Of a DNA stretch of 64,000 nucleotides, positions 8,093 through 16,093 are shown in pieces. The notes under the pieces were generated by a model. The model was not told the DNA's origin. It searched no databases and was given only the letters and a program-made list of their open reading frames with translations. The position numbers were made by a program, and so were the translations under genes. Positions within the stretch are counted from its first letter, which is position 1. Each line of letters starts with the position of its first letter. The DNA comes from CAZEFK01 sp964511405 (lineage in GTDB: Bacteria > Pseudomonadota > Alphaproteobacteria > Elsterales > Elsteraceae), in NCBI GenBank assembly GCA_964511405.1, contig CAZEFK010000005.1:3674-67673 (forward strand). The letters are read 5' to 3'.

Positions 8093-10039
8093 CTACCCGG
8101 CCTGTTTCACGCGCATGTACCACTCGACCAGCCGCCGGACCTGCCGCTCGGTGTAGCCGCGGGCGACCATGCGGGCCACGAACTCGGTATGCTTCTTCTC
8201 GGTGTCGGTCTCCTTCTTGCTGCCGAAGCTGATGATCGGCAGCAAGTCCTCGACCTGGCTGAACATCCGCCGCTCGATGACCTCGCGGATCTTCTCGTAG
8301 GAGGTCCAGGACGGGTTGGCGCCGCCGCGGCTGGCGCGCGCCCGCAGGGCGAATTTCACGACCTCGTTGCGGAAGTCCTTGGGGTTGGCGATGCCGGCCG
8401 GCTTCTCGATCTTGGTCAGCTCCTGGTTGAGCAGCTCGCGGTCGAGCAACTGGCCGGTGTTGGGGTCCTTGAAATCCTGATGCTCGATCCAGGCGTCGGC
8501 ATAGTCCACATACCGGTCGAACAGGTTCTGGCCGTAGTCATTGTACGATTCCAGATAGGCCTTCTGGATCTCGTTGCCAATGAATTCGGCGTAACGTGGC
8601 CCGAGCTCCGCCTTGATGAACTCCAGGTAGCGCTTCTCGGTGTCGTCGCCGAACTGCTCGCGCTTGATCGCCTGCTCCAGGATGTACATGAGATGGACGG
8701 GGTCGGCGCCGACCTCGGCGGTGTCGTAGTTGAAGGTCTGCGACAGCACTTTGAAGGCGAAGCGCGTCGAGATGCCGTCCATGCCCTCGTCGACGCCGGC
8801 GGCGTCGCGGTACTCCTGCATCGACTTGGCGTGCGGGTCGGTCTCCTTCAGGCTCTCGCCGTCATAGACCCGGACCTTGGAGTAGAGGCTGGAATTCTCG
8901 TGCAGCTTGAGCCGGCTCAGCACCGCGAACCGCGCCAGCATCTCCAGCGTCGCCGGCGCGCAGGGCGCCTTGGCCAGGTCGCTGGTGCGGATCAGCTTCT
9001 CATAGATCTTGCGCTCCTCGGTGACGCGCAGGCAGTACGGCACCTTGATCACGCAGATGCGGTCGATGAACGCCTCGTTGTTCTTGTTGTTCTTGAACGT
9101 CTGCCACTCGGCCTCGTTGGAGTGGGCAAGCACGATGCCGTGGAACGGGATGGCGCCGATGTTCTCGGTGCCGATGTAGTTGCCCTCCTGGGTCGCCGTC
9201 AGCAGCGGGTGCAGCATCTTGATCGGCGCCTTGAACATCTCGACGAACTCGAGCAGGCCCTGGTTCGACCGGTTGAGGCCGCCGGAGAAGCTGTAGGCGT
9301 CGGGATCGTTCTGGCTGTAGATCTCGAGCATCCGGATGTCGACCTTGCCGACCAGGCTCGAGATGTCCTGGTTGTTCTCGTCGCCGGGCTCGGTCTTGGA
9401 GACGCCGATCTGGCGCAGCCGCGACGGGTAGAGCTTGACCACGGTGAACTGCGCGATGTCGCCCTTGAACTCGTCCAGGCGCTTGACCGCCCAGGGCGAC
9501 ATCAGGCCGGTCAGGCGCCGGCGCGGGATGCCGAACCGCTCCTCCAGCTCCGGACCCATCTGCTCGGGGTCGAACAGCCCGAGCGGGCTCTCGAACACCG
9601 GGCTCAGCTGGTCGCCGGCCTTCAGCACGTAGATCGGCTGGCGCTCCATCAGCGCCTTGAGCCGCTCCGCCAGCGACGATTTGCCGCCGCCGACCGGACC
9701 CAGCAGGTACAGGATTTGCTTCCGCTCCTCCAGGCCCTGGGCGGCATAGCGGAAGAAGTTCACGATCCGTTCGATCGTCTCTTCCATGCCGTAGAATTCT
9801 TCGAAGGCCGGATAGACCTTGATCGTCCGGTTCATGAAGATGCGCCCGGCCCGCGCATCCTTGGCGGTATCGATAACCTCAGGCTCGCCGATCGCCGCCA
9901 CCATGCGCTCGGCCGCGGTGGCGTAGGCCGTCGGGTCGTCCCGGCACTGCTCAAGATAGTCGAGCAGCGACATCTCGTGCTCTCGCCGACTCTGGTAGTT
10001 ATGCATCGAGCGGGAGAAAAGCTCCTCGGCCACGCTCAT
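8093..10039 (-). CDS. prkA: PrkA serine protein kinase / AAA-type ATPase (YeaG family)
   Basis: A 648-residue PrkA/YeaG protein, first gene of the operon. The N-terminal AAA-type part has Walker A GPVGGGKSSLAERL; the central block EATWQ-like region reads IPFHGIVLAHSNEAEWQTFK and is strongly conserved; the C-terminal part contains the PrkA kinase-like domain (RDAAGVDEGMDGISTRFAFK and YEKIREVIERRMFSQVEDLL). Homologues are described both as serine kinases and as ATP-dependent proteases, so the activity should be treated as open. The 391 bases upstream hold no gene and probably carry the stress promoter; a spaced inverted repeat is present there. Length is normal for the family. Confidence 0.95.
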   Translation of the reverse strand: MSVAEELFSRSMHNYQSRREHEMSLLDYLEQCRDDPTAYATAAERMVAAIGEPEVIDTAKDARAGRIFMNRTIKVYPAFEEFYGMEETIERIVNFFRYAAQGLEERKQILYLLGPVGGGKSSLAERLKALMERQPIYVLKAGDQLSPVFESPLGLFDPEQMGPELEERFGIPRRRLTGLMSPWAVKRLDEFKGDIAQFTVVKLYPSRLRQIGVSKTEPGDENNQDISSLVGKVDIRMLEIYSQNDPDAYSFSGGLNRSNQGLLEFVEMFKAPIKMLHPLLTATQEGNYIGTENIGAIPFHGIVLAHSNEAEWQTFKNNKNNEAFIDRICVIKVPYCLRVTEERKIYEKLIRTSDLAKAPCAPATLEMLARFAVLSRLKLHENSSLYSKVRVYDGESLKETDPHAKSMQEYRDAAGVDEGMDGISTRFAFKVLSQTFNYDTAEVGADPVHLMYILEQAIKREQFGDDTEKRYLEFIKAELGPRYAEFIGNEIQKAYLESYNDYGQNLFDRYVDYADAWIEHQDFKDPNTGQLLDRELLNQELTKIEKPAGIANPKDFRNEVVKFALRARASRGGANPSWTSYEKIREVIERRMFSQVEDLLPIISFGSKKETDTEKKHTEFVARMVARGYTERQVRRLVEWYMRVKQAG

Positions 10040-10430
10040 CGATCACTCCATCGTTGACCCGGCACTTACCGACCGTTCTCTCTACGAAGCCCTGGCCTGC
10101 CTCCGGTCCATCTCAAGCTCCCGACCAGCATACACCAGCTCGACATTCACAGGTGGTAAACGTCGAGCTTAGGAAACTGCTTCGACAGCGCTTCAGATTT
10201 GTGGCGCCTGCATAACCGGGGCCAGTGGCGGTGAGCTGCGACCCGTTGCCCGCCAGGACCCGCCAGGACAAGGGGGGCGGACGTGCCAGCGCAACGCCCG
10301 AGCGGGGGCAGGCCGCCGCCGGCGGCAGCGCGACGAATGGGCGCTATGCCGCAGGATTGGGCGGCTGGTGCCGGCGTCGCGCGCGAATCGCCCTTGGCGT
10401 GGGCACGACCGCTGCCTACGTCCTGGGGCG
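10040..10430. promoter_or_regulatory. Divergent control region between prkA and dnaJ-like gene
   Basis: About 390 bases with no credible gene. It must hold the prkA promoter (minus strand) and the promoter of the DnaJ/CbpM pair (plus strand). The left half is less GC-rich than its surroundings. I searched by eye for a sigma-54 element and for an EcfG-type GGAAC/GTT pair upstream of prkA and could not identify a convincing one. Small frames inside it have no family features. Confidence 0.5.
10137..10169. repeat. Inverted repeat upstream of prkA
   Basis: Perfect 8-bp arms AGCTCGAC (10137-10144) and GTCGAGCT (10162-10169) separated by 17 bases. It lies about 100-130 bases upstream of the prkA start. 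The spacing suits a dimeric regulator site better than a terminator, and there is no T-run. Function is inferred only. Confidence 0.4.
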
Positions 10431-11354
10431 ATGTCCGCCCCCCACGACGACCCGTATCGGATCCTCGGCGTCGATCGCGGCGCGACCGACGCCGCCATCC
10501 GCGCCGCCTACCGCAAGCTGGCCAAGACGCACCATCCTGACCTCAATCCCGGCAAACCCGAGGTCGAGGAGCAGTTCAAACGGATCTCGGCCGCCTATGG
10601 GCTGCTGTCCGATCCCGACAAGCGGGCCCGCTACGACCGCGGCGAGATCGACGCTTCAGGCAACGAGGTGCCGCCGCAGCGGGCCTACTACCGCGACTTC
10701 GGCGACCGCGGCAAATATCGCTCCGGCCCGGGGTTCGAGGCCGACGACCTCGACCTCGACAGCGTGTTCGCCCGCGCCTTCGGCGACCGCTTCCGCGGTG
10801 CCGGGGGCGTCAATCTGCGCGGCGGCGACGTCCACTACAGCTTGACCGTCGACTTCGTGGACGCGGCCACCGGCGTCACGCGGCGCCTGACCCTGCCCGA
10901 CGGCCGCGCCCTGGACGTGACCGTGCCCGCCGGGCTGCAGGACGGCCAGGTGCTGCGCCTGCGCGGCCAGGGCCAGCCGGGCTTCGGCGACGGCCCGCCG
11001 GGCGACGCCCTGATCGAGGTGAGCGTCGCGCCCGACCCGGTGTTCCGCCGCGACGGCAACGACATCCTGCTGACCCTGCCGGTGACCTTGACCGAGGCGG
11101 TGCTGGGGGCGCGCATCGACGTGCCGACCATCGGCGGTCCGGTCACGGTGACCGTGCCCGCCGGCTCCGGGACCGGCACCCGGCTGCGGCTCAAGGGGCG
11201 CGGCATTGCCGGCGGCAGCCAGCTGATCGATCTGGAGGTGGTCGTCCCGCCCGCCGACGAGCCCGAGCTCGCCGCCTTCCTGAAGGGCTGGCAGCCGCGG
11301 CACGCGGCCGATCCGCGCCGCGAGCTGGAGCGGCGCCCGAGGAGGACGCGATGA
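10431..11354 (+). CDS. DnaJ-class molecular chaperone (CbpA-like)
   Basis: A 307-residue Hsp40 of the CbpA class. The J domain occupies residues ~4-70 (DPYRILGVDRGATDAAIRAA) with the HPD motif in THHPDLNPGK that triggers DnaK ATP hydrolysis. There is no zinc-finger region. Two C-terminal substrate-binding beta domains follow (LPDGRALDVTVPAGLQDGQV with RLRGQGQPGFG, and LPVTLTEAVLGARIDVPTIG). It starts at 10431, because the J domain begins there and the upstream frame is not conserved-looking. The stop overlaps the next start by 4 bases (ATGA), linking it to the CbpM-like modulator, as in cbpA-cbpM operons. Confidence 0.92.
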   Translation: MSAPHDDPYRILGVDRGATDAAIRAAYRKLAKTHHPDLNPGKPEVEEQFKRISAAYGLLSDPDKRARYDRGEIDASGNEVPPQRAYYRDFGDRGKYRSGPGFEADDLDLDSVFARAFGDRFRGAGGVNLRGGDVHYSLTVDFVDAATGVTRRLTLPDGRALDVTVPAGLQDGQVLRLRGQGQPGFGDGPPGDALIEVSVAPDPVFRRDGNDILLTLPVTLTEAVLGARIDVPTIGGPVTVTVPAGSGTGTRLRLKGRGIAGGSQLIDLEVVVPPADEPELAAFLKGWQPRHAADPRRELERRPRRTR

Positions 11355-11689
11355 ACTGGGACGCGGTGCTGGGCCACGTGCCGGGGCTCGACCGGCTGGA
11401 GGTCACCCGCTGGATCGAGCGGCGCTGGGTCCGGCCCGAGGGCGCGGCCAGCGACGTCGACGTCGCGGAGGTCGACTTCGCCGAGGTCGACGCTGCCCGC
11501 ATCCGGCTGATCCACGAGCTGCGCACCGACCTGGCGGTGGCGGACGACTCGATCGACCTGGTGCTGTCCCTGATCGACCAGATCCACGATCTGCGCTGCC
11601 GGCTGCGCCTGGTCCTACGCGCGGTCGACTGCCAGCCCGCCGACGTCCAGGCGGCGGTGCTGGCAGCGCTCGAACCTCCGCGCGACTAG
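11351..11689 (+). CDS. CbpM-like chaperone modulator
   Basis: A 112-residue protein with a MerR-like N-terminal half (VTRWIERRWVRPEG resembles the CbpM HTH-like start) followed by a predicted helical region DAARIRLIHELRTDLAVADD and SIDLVLSLIDQIHDLRCRL. This pattern matches CbpM, which binds the J domain of CbpA and inhibits its co-chaperone activity. The overlap with the DnaJ-class gene supports the assignment. It ends in a CTAG shared with the stop of the convergent hpnH gene. Confidence 0.82.
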   Translation: MNWDAVLGHVPGLDRLEVTRWIERRWVRPEGAASDVDVAEVDFAEVDAARIRLIHELRTDLAVADDSIDLVLSLIDQIHDLRCRLRLVLRAVDCQPADVQAAVLAALEPPRD

Positions 11690-12819
11690 TCCCCGAAGCC
11701 GAGGCTCCGGCCGCCCTCCAGCCGCGCCATGGCGTCGGCGACATGGCGCGAGAAGACGTATTCGGCCGGCCGCTGGCGGTCGAGCGGCACGTCGTCGGCC
11801 ATCGGGCCTTCGGTGGCCGGGCCGCGCAGCGCCACCAGCGCGGCCTTGAGCGGGTTGCGCACGGCCGCCTTGGTCGCGGTCGCCTCGTAGCCGCTGTGGA
11901 CCATGCAGTCGGCGCACTTCTCGTAGTTGCCGGTGCCGTAGGCGTCCCAGTCGGTGGTCTCCATCAGCTCCTTGTAGGTCCGGGCATAGCCCTCGCCCAG
12001 GAGGTAGCAGGGGCGCTGCCAGCCGAAATAGGTGCGGGTCGGGTTGCCCCACGGCGTGCAGCGGAACGACTGGTTGCCGGCCAGGAAGTCCAGGAACAGG
12101 GGCGACTGGTTGAACGCCCAGCGCTTGCCGCGGCCGAGGCGGAACAGCGTCCGGAACAGCTCCTTGGTCTTCTGCCGGTTGAGGAAATGCTGCTGGTCGG
12201 GGGCGCGCTCGTAGGCATAGCCCGGCGAGACGCAGATGCCATCGACGCCCAGCCGCATCGCTTCGTCGAAGAACGCCGCCGTGCGCTCGGGCTCGGCACC
12301 GTCGAACAGCGTGCAGTTGATGTTGACCCGGAAGCCCCGGGCCTTGGCCTTGCCGATCGCGGCCACGGCGCGGTCGTAGGTGCCGGGCTGCGCCACCGCG
12401 CGGTCGTGGTCCTCGCGATCGCCGTCCAGGTGGACCTGCCAGGTGAAGTACGGACCCGGCTGGTACTGGTCCATCTTCTTCTCGAGCAGCAGGCCGTTGG
12501 TGCACAGATAGACGAACTTCTTGCGCGCCATGATGCCCTGGACGATCTCGGGCATCTCCTTGTGCAGCAACGGCTCGCCGCCGGCGATCGAGACCACCGG
12601 CGCGTCGCACTCGTCGACCGCCTCCAGGCACTCGGCCACCGACAGCCGCTGGTTGAGGATCGGATCGGGATAGTCGATCTTGCCGCAGCCGGGGCATGCA
12701 AGGTTGCAGCGGAACAGCGGCTCCAGCATAAGCACCAGGGGATAGCGGCGGCGGCCGGTGAGGTGCTGCTTGGCGACATAGGCGCCGACGCGGATCACTT
12801 GGCGCAGCGGAATGCTCAT
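11686..12819 (-). CDS. hpnH: Adenosyl-hopene transferase HpnH (radical SAM)
   Basis: A 377-residue radical SAM enzyme that adds the 5'-deoxyadenosyl group of SAM to diploptene, the first step to extended (C35) hopanoids. The cluster motif is CNLACPGCGKIDYP (CxxxCxxC, about residues 40-47), followed by the SAM-binding SIAGGEPLLH and YLCTNGLLLEKK. A C-terminal cysteine pair appears in YEKCADCMVHSGYEA. Length and start (MSIPLRQVIRVGAYVAKQHL) match HpnH well. Unusually, no other hopanoid gene (shc, hpnG, hpnN) is adjacent; a TetR gene is divergent. It converges on the cbpM-like gene with a shared CTAG. Confidence 0.93.
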   Translation of the reverse strand: MSIPLRQVIRVGAYVAKQHLTGRRRYPLVLMLEPLFRCNLACPGCGKIDYPDPILNQRLSVAECLEAVDECDAPVVSIAGGEPLLHKEMPEIVQGIMARKKFVYLCTNGLLLEKKMDQYQPGPYFTWQVHLDGDREDHDRAVAQPGTYDRAVAAIGKAKARGFRVNINCTLFDGAEPERTAAFFDEAMRLGVDGICVSPGYAYERAPDQQHFLNRQKTKELFRTLFRLGRGKRWAFNQSPLFLDFLAGNQSFRCTPWGNPTRTYFGWQRPCYLLGEGYARTYKELMETTDWDAYGTGNYEKCADCMVHSGYEATATKAAVRNPLKAALVALRGPATEGPMADDVPLDRQRPAEYVFSRHVADAMARLEGGRSLGFGD

Positions 12820-12951
12820 GGGACCTTGGCTCCGTGGGCTCGACCGTCCGCGCCGTGGATACGAACGCGAAGTCAGGTTCGCGTTTTTTGGCATGGGTTT
12901 GCCTCCGCGGTCAATGCACCGATCTAGGCAATGTTGTAGGAATGGTCCGTG

Positions 12952-13587
12952 ATGACCGATCGGCCGCCGACTTCCCGCCCCGCCCGGACCGCTTCGGCGG
13001 CCCGCCGCAAGCCGGTGCAGGAGCGCAGCCAGGATACGGTGCAGCGCATTTTCCAGGCGACCACGCGGCTGCTCGAAACCATGCCCGTGGACGAGATCAC
13101 CACCAGCCGCATCGCGCTCGCGGCCGGCGTGTCGATCGGCGCGCTCTATCGGTTCTTTCCCGATAAGCAGGCGATCGTCGACGCCATTACGCTGCGGTAC
13201 CTGGAGGAGTTCCAAGGCATCCTGGGCGGCGCGCTGGCGGCCGCGCAGCCGTCCGCCGGGCCGGCGCTGATCGAGCTGGTGATCGACACCTTCGTCGCGT
13301 TCACCGACGCCCGGCCGGATTTCCGGTCGCTCAGCTTCGGCGGCCATGTCAGCGCCGAGGCGCGCGACCCCGAGGTCGGGCCCGATTCGATGATCGTCGG
13401 CCTGACCAAGCGCTTCATCATGGACTTCCTGTGCACCCCGGTCAGCCCCGAGCTCGACCTCAAGCTCCGGGTCGCGGCGGAGGCCGGCGACCGCCTCCTG
13501 ACCTATGCCTACAAGCAGCCGCCCGAGGCGCGCGCCGAGATCATCGGACAGATGAAGCGGCTGGTCTGCGGCTACCTGTTCGGCTGA
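12952..13587 (+). CDS. TetR-family transcriptional regulator
   Basis: A 211-residue TetR repressor. The N-terminal helix-turn-helix is RSQDTVQRIFQATTRLLETM, then TTSRIALAAGVSIGALYRFF with PDKQAIVDAI, the family hallmark. The C-terminal half is a variable ligand-binding helical domain. GTG at 12949 and ATG at 12952 are adjacent; AGGAA upstream serves either. It is divergent from hpnH (about 130 bases between starts), so hpnH is its most likely target, which would be an unusual transcriptional control for hopanoid extension. That link is inference from position. Confidence 0.88.
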   Translation: MTDRPPTSRPARTASAARRKPVQERSQDTVQRIFQATTRLLETMPVDEITTSRIALAAGVSIGALYRFFPDKQAIVDAITLRYLEEFQGILGGALAAAQPSAGPALIELVIDTFVAFTDARPDFRSLSFGGHVSAEARDPEVGPDSMIVGLTKRFIMDFLCTPVSPELDLKLRVAAEAGDRLLTYAYKQPPEARAEIIGQMKRLVCGYLFG

Positions 13588-13667
13588 GCCGGCGCCCGGG
13601 CGATGGCGAAGCGCCGGCGCGGCCCCTACATGTGGCAAGACTGAGCAAGTGGGAATCGCGGTTGAGC

Positions 13668-14381
13668 ATGCGGGTCGCGTCTTACAACGTCCATAAGTGC
13701 CGCGGTGCCGACGGCAAGTACCGCCCCGACCGGGTCGCCACGGTGATCGGCGAAATGGGCGCCGACCTGGTCGCCCTGCAAGAGGTCGATCGCCGGTTCG
13801 GGCGCCGGACCGGGTTGCTGGATGCCCATCAGCTGGAGCGGCGCACCGGCATGCGCCTGCTGGTCCAGTCCGACCTGGCCGACGGCCATGGCTGGCACGG
13901 CAATGCCCTGCTGGTGCGCGGCGAGCCGCGCCACTATCAGCGCCGGCGGCTGCACTTGCCGGGGCTGGAGCCGCGCGGCGCGGTCGTGGCCGAGCTCGAT
14001 TTCGGCGATGGCCCGTTCCGGGTGGTCGCCGCCCATCTGGGGCTGCTGTGGGGCTGCCGGGTACGCCAGGCCGACGCCATCCTGGCGACCCTGGCCGAGG
14101 TCCGGCCGATGCCCACCGTCCTGATGGGCGACCTCAACGAATGGCGCGACTGCGGCTCGGTGCTCCGGGTGCTGGAGCCGGTGTTCGGGCGGGCGCCGCG
14201 GCGGCCGAGCTATCCGGCGCGCTTCCCGTTGCTGTCGCTGGACCGCATCCTGGGCTGGCCGCACGGCCTGGTCGATGACCTCCGCGTCCACGACACACCG
14301 CTGGCCCGGCAGGCATCGGACCATCTGCCGCTGACCGCGCGCCTCGACCTCCGGCTGGCCCGGCAGGCGCGCGCCGCCTGA
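13668..14381 (+). CDS. Endonuclease/exonuclease/phosphatase (EEP) fold hydrolase
   Basis: A 237-residue EEP-superfamily protein. All motifs are present: RVASYNVHKCRG (N), LVALQEVDRRFG (catalytic Glu), LMGDLNEWRD (Asp/Asn), and SDHLPLTARL (Asp-His). Related proteins sit beside cardiolipin synthase-like phospholipase D genes, but none is here, so the substrate (nucleic acid, phospholipid or phosphodiester) is unknown. No signal peptide. A TTG at 13662 with GGGAA six bases upstream is an alternative start adding two residues. Confidence 0.87.
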   Translation: MRVASYNVHKCRGADGKYRPDRVATVIGEMGADLVALQEVDRRFGRRTGLLDAHQLERRTGMRLLVQSDLADGHGWHGNALLVRGEPRHYQRRRLHLPGLEPRGAVVAELDFGDGPFRVVAAHLGLLWGCRVRQADAILATLAEVRPMPTVLMGDLNEWRDCGSVLRVLEPVFGRAPRRPSYPARFPLLSLDRILGWPHGLVDDLRVHDTPLARQASDHLPLTARLDLRLARQARAA

Positions 14382-14405
14382 GTCCGGGTACGCCCCGCCA
14401 GGCCC

Positions 14406-14585
14406 TCAGGCCGGCGGCGCCAGCTTGGCCGCCGTGGCGGCCTCCATTGCGGCGACTTGGGCATCGATGCGGTTGGCGATCGCCTCCAGCTTGCGACGCG
14501 CCTGCTCGTCGGCCACCCGAGACGCCAGCCGCCGCGTGTTCCGGGCCTCTGTCTTCAAGATCGCAAGCTCGGTTGCCTTGGCCAT
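14406..14585 (-). CDS. Small coiled-coil hypothetical protein
   Basis: About 59 residues, almost entirely helical and charged, with an alanine/glutamate/arginine pattern (EARNTRRLASRVADEQARRK) typical of a short coiled coil. No transmembrane segment or known domain is evident. AAGG lies upstream of both the ATG at 14585 and a TTG at 14591. Codon use resembles the neighbours and no overlapping gene competes, so I consider it real but cannot assign a function. Confidence 0.55.
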   Translation of the reverse strand: MAKATELAILKTEARNTRRLASRVADEQARRKLEAIANRIDAQVAAMEAATAAKLAPPA

Positions 14586-14709
14586 GGTCAAGTCCGCCTT
14601 GTGCGTTACGAAGATGTCAAATAAGACACGCCGTCACCACAAGCAAGCCTCGTGGGCCCGGCCAGTATCTCTAGATGGAATGGGCTGCGGCCGCGGCGAT
14701 AGTACTAGA

Positions 14710-15078
14710 TCAATCGCCTTGTTTCTTGATCGGTGCGGGCTTTGGGCGCGGTGGAAACAGGGGCAATACGATATTGGCGACGGCATCGCCGTCGCCCAGC
14801 CCGAAAAAGTCGCGGACCAGCAGGCAGGTGTCGCTGCCGGCCTCGAACTCCCGGCACAGCGCCGGGCGCTGGGCATAGACCGTGCAGTGGACCGCGTCGC
14901 CGACCACGCCGGCCAGCGCTCGGCAGCGGTCGCCATCGCAAGCCATGCCGCCGCCGTCGGGGCGCACCAGCTCGACCGGCACCGTCGACCCATCGGCCGC
15001 GTCCAGGGGATCGAATTCCGGCCAGCTGGCGCTGTAGGCGCAGCAGGCGCCGCAGGTGCGGCAGTCCGGTGTGCTCAT
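14710..15078 (-). CDS. YkgJ-like cysteine cluster protein
   Basis: A 122-residue cysteine-rich protein. The N-terminal CRTCGACCAYS and the downstream CDGDRCRAL, HCTVYAQRPALCREFEAG pattern matches the YkgJ family, which probably binds zinc or an iron-sulfur cluster. The PALCREF motif is diagnostic. The start overlaps the stop of the upstream metallo-beta-lactamase-fold gene by 4 bases (ATGA), so the two form an operon. Its biochemical role in the family is unknown. Confidence 0.85.
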   Translation of the reverse strand: MSTPDCRTCGACCAYSASWPEFDPLDAADGSTVPVELVRPDGGGMACDGDRCRALAGVVGDAVHCTVYAQRPALCREFEAGSDTCLLVRDFFGLGDGDAVANIVLPLFPPRPKPAPIKKQGD

Positions 15079-15932
15079 GCCGGCCGGAACGCCGCGTCCG
15101 GCGCCGGCGGGCGATCGCTTGCCACCAGGCCCTCGTCGATCAACTGCAGCAGATGGGCGAGCACGTTGCGGCCGGCGGCCGCGATCAGCGCGGGCGGGGT
15201 GCCGCGATAGACCGCGGCGACCAGCTGCTCGATCGTCCGGTCGCCCTCGGCCAGCCGGTGCAGGATCGCGCCGCGGCGCTGGTGCCGGTGCTCGATCAGC
15301 GTCGCCACCCGGGCCTGGGGATCGGTGATGGCCGCGCCGTGCGTCGGCCAGTAGGTCCGGTCCGCGCGGGCCAACAGCCGGCCCAGCGCCGCCACATAGG
15401 CAGCCATGTCGCCGTCGGGCGGCGCGATGACCGTGGTCGACCAGCCCATGACATGGTCGCCGCTGAACAGCACGCCCTGGTCGGGCAGGGCGAAGCACAG
15501 ATGGTTCGAGGCATGGCCGGGCGTGTGCACGGCCTCGACGCGCCAGCCAGCGCCTTCGACGACGTCGCCGTCGGTCAGGATCCGGTCCGGCACGAACCGG
15601 TCGTCGCCGCCGGGCAACCCGGTCCGGCCGCCGGCATGCGGCCCGTATCCGCAGGTCACGGCCCCCGTGGCCTGCCGGACGGCCGCCGCCGCCGGCGAAT
15701 GGTCGAGATGGGTGTGGGTGACCAGGATATGGCTGACGGTCTCGCCGCGCAGCTGATCGAGCAGGGCCGCCACATGCGCGGGATCGTCGGGGCCGGGATC
15801 GATCAGCGCCACCGTGCCGCGGCCGACGACATAGGTCCCGGTGCCGCGGAAGGTGAACGGGCCGGGATTGCGGGCCACGACCCGCCTGATGCCGTCGGCC
15901 ACCGGCTCCAGCTGCCCATACGCTACGTCCAT
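15075..15932 (-). CDS. MBL-fold metallo-hydrolase (LACTB2/glyoxalase II-like)
   Basis: A 285-residue metallo-beta-lactamase fold hydrolase. The zinc motif is ILVTHTHLDHSPAAA (HxHxDH), with further ligands in VHTPGHASNH and LFSGDHVMGWS. A C-terminal winged-helix extension (LVAAVYRGTPPALIAAAGRN, HLLQLIDEGLV) is typical of the LACTB2 branch, where it may bind RNA or another partner. It lacks a signal peptide, so it is cytoplasmic. It is the first gene of a pair with the YkgJ-like protein. Physiological substrate unknown. Confidence 0.9.
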   Translation of the reverse strand: MDVAYGQLEPVADGIRRVVARNPGPFTFRGTGTYVVGRGTVALIDPGPDDPAHVAALLDQLRGETVSHILVTHTHLDHSPAAAAVRQATGAVTCGYGPHAGGRTGLPGGDDRFVPDRILTDGDVVEGAGWRVEAVHTPGHASNHLCFALPDQGVLFSGDHVMGWSTTVIAPPDGDMAAYVAALGRLLARADRTYWPTHGAAITDPQARVATLIEHRHQRRGAILHRLAEGDRTIEQLVAAVYRGTPPALIAAAGRNVLAHLLQLIDEGLVASDRPPAPDAAFRPA

Positions 15933-16093
15933 CGCACCCCTGGCTGTCCTGAGGCGCTTCCGGGGCGCCCCATCGTTCCGCTACGATCCCGGGTGCGATC
16001 ATAGAAGGCATCGCCGCTTGACCACTCCCCCCTGCGACACCGGTGACCAGCCTGCCGACCACCGGCGCGCGCCCAGCCGGAGGTGAGCGGGTC

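Noticed and set aside
6866..10057. 1063-codon open frame on the plus strand opposite yeaH and prkA
   Set aside because: It is a shadow: high GC in third positions keeps the opposite frame free of stops. Composition is repetitive Leu/Ala/Val/Gly/Asp/Arg and no motif is present, while the minus-strand genes are textbook families.
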